A DNA stretch of 10,756 nucleotides, taken from assembly GCA_017964745.1 (NCBI GenBank), contig JAGCRJ010000216.1:1-10756 (forward strand). The letters are read 5' to 3'. Every line of letters begins with the position of its first letter. Position 1 is the first letter of the stretch. Positions 7,989 through 10,756 of the stretch are shown in pieces. The position numbers and the translations under genes were made by a program. Under the pieces are notes generated by a model. That model was not told where the DNA came from, did not search any database, and saw nothing but the letters and a program-made list of their open reading frames with translations. This stretch comes from Lachnospiraceae bacterium. GTDB lineage: Bacteria > Bacillota > Clostridia > Lachnospirales > Lachnospiraceae.

Positions 7989-8016
7989 TTGACGTTAAGT
8001 AAAAAAGTGTGATAAT
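7989..8016 (+). promoter_or_regulatory. Extended -10 promoter of the large surface-protein gene
   Basis: TTGACG (7989-7994) and GATAAT (8011-8016) are 16 bases apart, and TG at 8008-8009 gives an extended -10. The surrounding bases 7945-8030 are much more AT-rich than the genes on either side. Transcription would start about 35 bases before the RBS AAAGGAG at 8046-8052. Confidence 0.7.
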
Positions 8017-8057
8017 TAAAAGATAAATACAGGGGGGTAATACCGAAAGGAGTTCTT

Positions 8058-10756
8058 ATGAGGAAGGTAAAAGTCTGCCCGTTTCTGACATCTGTTCTGA
8101 TGTCCGTATTACTTATTCTTGGTTCGTTCGCTCCGTATGTTCATGCAAGCGGAACACAGGATCCCACTAACGGAAATAATAATGATTCCGAAACAGAGAG
8201 GATTTATGAAGGTGACGGTTATAAGGTTACTTTCTCTTTGAATTCGTCCTGGAATACCGGATATAACCTTGGCGTAGAAATAGAAAATACCGGTAGTGAA
8301 TCTATTCAAAATTGGCATCTTTCTTTTGATTATGCCGGAGAGATAACTAATATCTGGTGTGCCGAGATACAGGAATCGACAGGGGACGGATTTATCGTTA
8401 AGAACGCCGGATACAACATGGATATCGCACCCGGAGCAAAGACTAGCTTTGGTATATCTGAAAATACTGCATTTCCCGGATTTCCTGAGAATGTGATCAT
8501 CCCTTGTGGAGATAATGAAACTGTTACGGGTGAATACTCCGTCGTCTATACCGTAGAAAACGACTGGGGAAATGGATTTGTCGGAAATATATGCATAACC
8601 AATAATTCCGGTACTGCAATAAATGACTGGAACCTTGAATTTGATTTCGCAAGGGAGATCATATCCGTCTGGGGTGCAGTCGTTGAATCATCGGAGAACG
8701 GACACTATGTCGTGAGGCATGCTGTAGATAATCCGGATATACTTCCCGGACAGAGTGTGACAATCGGAATGATCGGTTCGGGTGGAACAATCACTGATGA
8801 GCCGTCAGGATATGATCTTACGAGCTATGGATTCACTGATGTTCAGATTGATGATCCTTCTCTCGACGAGGACACTGATGGAGACGGTCTTACCAACGGT
8901 CTTGAAGAAGCGATAGGAACAGATCCAGGACTCGCTGATACCGATGGAGATGAATTGTCTGATTATCAGGAACTATATCTTACATGGACTGATCCTCTTT
9001 TGATAGATACGGACAATAATGGCGTATCCGATGCAAATGAAGACCTTGACGGAGATGGTCTGGGTAATCTTGATGAGATAACCCGTGGAACAGATACAGG
9101 TAATCCGGATACTGACAGGGATGATCTTTCCGACTATGCGGAAGTATATGAATACGGAACTGATCCTCTGAACCCCGATTCCGATGGGGATACCCTGTCT
9201 GACGGGGATGATGTGCTGCTCGGGTTCAGTCCTCTTCTTCCCGATACTGACAATAACGGAATACTCGACTGTAATGAGATCGTTTATCAGACGACAGAAA
9301 ATGACTTCCCTCTAGGCGACGGAAGAGGAATAACCAATGTCAGTGTTTCCATGAATATAAGCGGAAATATCGAAAAAGAAGTCGGCATTCTAAATATGTA
9401 TGACTTCGATGTGCAGTCCGGAGAGGTAGTCGGGATAATCGGAGTCCCTATGGAAATAAGATCGGATGTCGCTTTTGATACGGCTACCATCACTTTTACA
9501 TATGATGAGAGTATGCTGGGAGACACTTCCGAAGAGGATCTTTCCCTTATGTGGTATGACGAGGAAAATAACTGGTATCAGATTCTTGATCAGGAATGTG
9601 TTGTAGATACAGTAAACAATACAGTGTCTTATACAACCACGCATTTTTCAAGATACTTGCTGGTTGATGGCCGTAAATGGTTCGAAAGATGGAATTCTGT
9701 AGATTATAATGAGTGGCTGAATAATTCATCTTCTCTGATCGACAATCCGGTAAATTTCGTCTTTTACTATGAAAAATATGGAGGCAATATGAGTTGTTCT
9801 TCTCTGAGTTCATATCCTTCATTTATAACTATTTCCGCACTCCATGGAGGTATTGTTTTCCCATTCGGTATAAATCAGGTATTCAGGCGAATAATGATGT
9901 TTGATATAGATCATGATGAATCTATGGATAGCATTCAAACTATGACATCCTTAAATTCTACTCTTTCGGATTATAGCGGAGTTGCATTTAATAGATTGGT
10001 CAATGATACAATTTATCAAATGCAATATCCTGATTCGGGAGGCCTGAGTGGAATGGTCAGTATTGTTGCGGTTAATGACGGTCTGCTTCAGATTGATCAG
10101 CGAACAGTAGATACGTGTGTGGCAAACAATATCCGGATCTATGTCATAGATTATTATCCATCAAGTTCTCCGACGCTTGGCCTTGCAGCAATGCAAACAG
10201 GTGGTAAATATTATGATGCCCAATTTGGCATAGATAATGAAAGAGTCGCCAGAGAGATTGGTCTTAGATCTTACCTAAATAGCAGTTATGATGGAGATGA
10301 GGATTGTATTCCTGATTTCTATGAAGAATATGGAATGATATGTACTAACGGCAATATCCTGTTCTCCGATCCATCAAACCCTCATTCGGATAATGACGGT
10401 CTGATGGATGGCCTTGAAGTTGAAATAACTTCGGAAGTGGTGAGATATATAGGTCAAGGTCAAAATCTGACTCTTCACTATTTTGTTGAGAATAGTGATC
10501 CGAAGAAGGAAGATACGGATGGTGATGGGATTAACGATAATATTGATCAACATCCTTTATATGCATTATGTAAAATAGTGAGCGTATATAATCCCTGTAC
10601 AAATGATGTTTTTCTAAACATTGATAATTCTTACACTGGAGGAGACCAACATTGGTGGAAAAACTCAGAATATTTGAATTATCCGGATGATATGTATTGC
10701 TTCACTATGTATCCTGATTCACGATTTGATCGACATGGATGCGGTGTGATTGCTAT
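8058..10756 (+). CDS. Large secreted multidomain protein: CBM2-like modules, calcium repeats, degenerate vWA-like domain (3' end outside window)
   Basis: The frame is open from ATG 8058 (RBS AAAGGAG, 5 bases upstream) to the window edge, 899 codons, so the C-terminus and any cell-wall anchor are unseen. Residues 1 to about 31 are a signal peptide ending YVHA. Two tandem cellulose-binding-type (CBM2-like) modules follow at about 50-150 and 155-245, each with spaced Trp and an NTG or NNSG turn. Residues 270-410 are DxDxDG thrombospondin-type-3 repeats. A beta-rich domain (about 418-545) ends HFSRYLLVDGRKWFERW, a sequence that in related clostridial proteins precedes a vWA domain. Residues about 565-735 look like that vWA fold, but the DxSxS metal site is missing. 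More calcium-type repeats lie at 745-790 and 819-835. A Cys-containing RHGCGVIA stands at the very end. The likely role is extracellular carbohydrate or cell-surface adhesion, an inference from the modules; no catalytic domain is visible. Codon use changes near 9890. Confidence 0.9.
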   Translation, partial: MRKVKVCPFLTSVLMSVLLILGSFAPYVHASGTQDPTNGNNNDSETERIYEGDGYKVTFSLNSSWNTGYNLGVEIENTGSESIQNWHLSFDYAGEITNIWCAEIQESTGDGFIVKNAGYNMDIAPGAKTSFGISENTAFPGFPENVIIPCGDNETVTGEYSVVYTVENDWGNGFVGNICITNNSGTAINDWNLEFDFAREIISVWGAVVESSENGHYVVRHAVDNPDILPGQSVTIGMIGSGGTITDEPSGYDLTSYGFTDVQIDDPSLDEDTDGDGLTNGLEEAIGTDPGLADTDGDELSDYQELYLTWTDPLLIDTDNNGVSDANEDLDGDGLGNLDEITRGTDTGNPDTDRDDLSDYAEVYEYGTDPLNPDSDGDTLSDGDDVLLGFSPLLPDTDNNGILDCNEIVYQTTENDFPLGDGRGITNVSVSMNISGNIEKEVGILNMYDFDVQSGEVVGIIGVPMEIRSDVAFDTATITFTYDESMLGDTSEEDLSLMWYDEENNWYQILDQECVVDTVNNTVSYTTTHFSRYLLVDGRKWFERWNSVDYNEWLNNSSSLIDNPVNFVFYYEKYGGNMSCSSLSSYPSFITISALHGGIVFPFGINQVFRRIMMFDIDHDESMDSIQTMTSLNSTLSDYSGVAFNRLVNDTIYQMQYPDSGGLSGMVSIVAVNDGLLQIDQRTVDTCVANNIRIYVIDYYPSSSPTLGLAAMQTGGKYYDAQFGIDNERVAREIGLRSYLNSSYDGDEDCIPDFYEEYGMICTNGNILFSDPSNPHSDNDGLMDGLEVEITSEVVRYIGQGQNLTLHYFVENSDPKKEDTDGDGINDNIDQHPLYALCKIVSVYNPCTNDVFLNIDNSYTGGDQHWWKNSEYLNYPDDMYCFTMYPDSRFDRHGCGVIA
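8205..8792 (+). repeat. Tandem pair of CBM2-like modules in the large secreted protein
   Basis: Two diverged copies encode YKVTFSLNSSWNTGYNLGVEIENTG and its partner YSVVYTVENDW with ITNNSG, each followed by INDW or IQNW and then an ISVW or ITNIW segment. The shared order of aromatic positions suits an internal duplication of a carbohydrate-binding module. Copy 1 ends with SFGISE and copy 2 with TIGMIG, the usual closing strand. Confidence 0.72.
8865..9287 (+). repeat. Block of thrombospondin-type-3 / EF-loop calcium repeats
   Basis: Residues 270-410 of the large protein contain repeated loops of the form DTDGDGLTNGLEE, DTDGDELSDYQE, DTDNNGVSDANE, DLDGDGLGNLDE, DTDRDDLSDYAE, DSDGDTLSDGDD and DTDNNGILDCNE. 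They are interleaved with GTDP-type turns. Such repeats bind calcium and stiffen extracellular proteins in known families. One loop (DTDRDDLS) lacks the usual Gly. Confidence 0.88.

Noticed and set aside
8865..9287. Repetitive DNA resembling a direct-repeat array
   Set aside because: The periodicity is at protein level (calcium loops) within an open frame. DNA repeats are not identical and there are no spacers, so it is not CRISPR.

Overview
The window looks like a chromosomal segment of a low-to-medium GC Gram-positive anaerobe of the Clostridia, most likely Lachnospiraceae-like or a related gut or rumen group. The reasons are a RecN and TypA of Firmicutes type, lipoproteins with short lipobox signals and acidic linkers, strong AGGAGG-type ribosome binding sites, and a large secreted protein combining cellulose-binding-type modules, thrombospondin-type-3 calcium repeats and a vWA-like domain. 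Species cannot be named from the sequence. Every supported gene lies on the + strand.

Region 1 (1-5950) begins inside recN, the DNA-repair SMC-like ATPase, with its N-terminal Walker A part upstream of the window. Four genes of one envelope-protein family follow: a short membrane-anchored protein (1304-1834), then three tandem paralogous lipoproteins (1886-3205, 3222-4538, 4595-5911) of almost identical length (439, 438 and 438 residues). The short protein corresponds to the C-terminal domain of the lipoproteins. The first lipoprotein carries one in-frame TAA inside its acidic linker and is called a pseudogene. No promoter was found between recN and these genes, so they probably read through from recN. 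A hairpin separates the last two, and a clear Rho-independent terminator (5924-5950) closes the group.

Region 2 (5951-7944) is a self-contained typA/bipA transcription unit, with a near-consensus promoter, a good RBS, a full-length translational GTPase and a strong terminator.

Region 3 (7945-10756) holds an AT-rich extended -10 promoter and the first 899 codons of a large exported protein that runs off the right edge. It has a signal peptide, two CBM2-like modules, a block of DxDxDG-type calcium repeats, a beta-rich domain, a vWA-like domain whose MIDAS metal site appears lost, and more calcium repeats. Its second half uses codons differently from its first half.

The most noteworthy points are the tandem lipoprotein family behind recN with one member interrupted by a single nonsense codon, and the vWA-like domain without MIDAS in the large surface protein. 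No RNA genes, CRISPR arrays or mobile elements were seen. No stretch above 300 bases lacks a gene; the longest gap is 165 bases (7893-8057).
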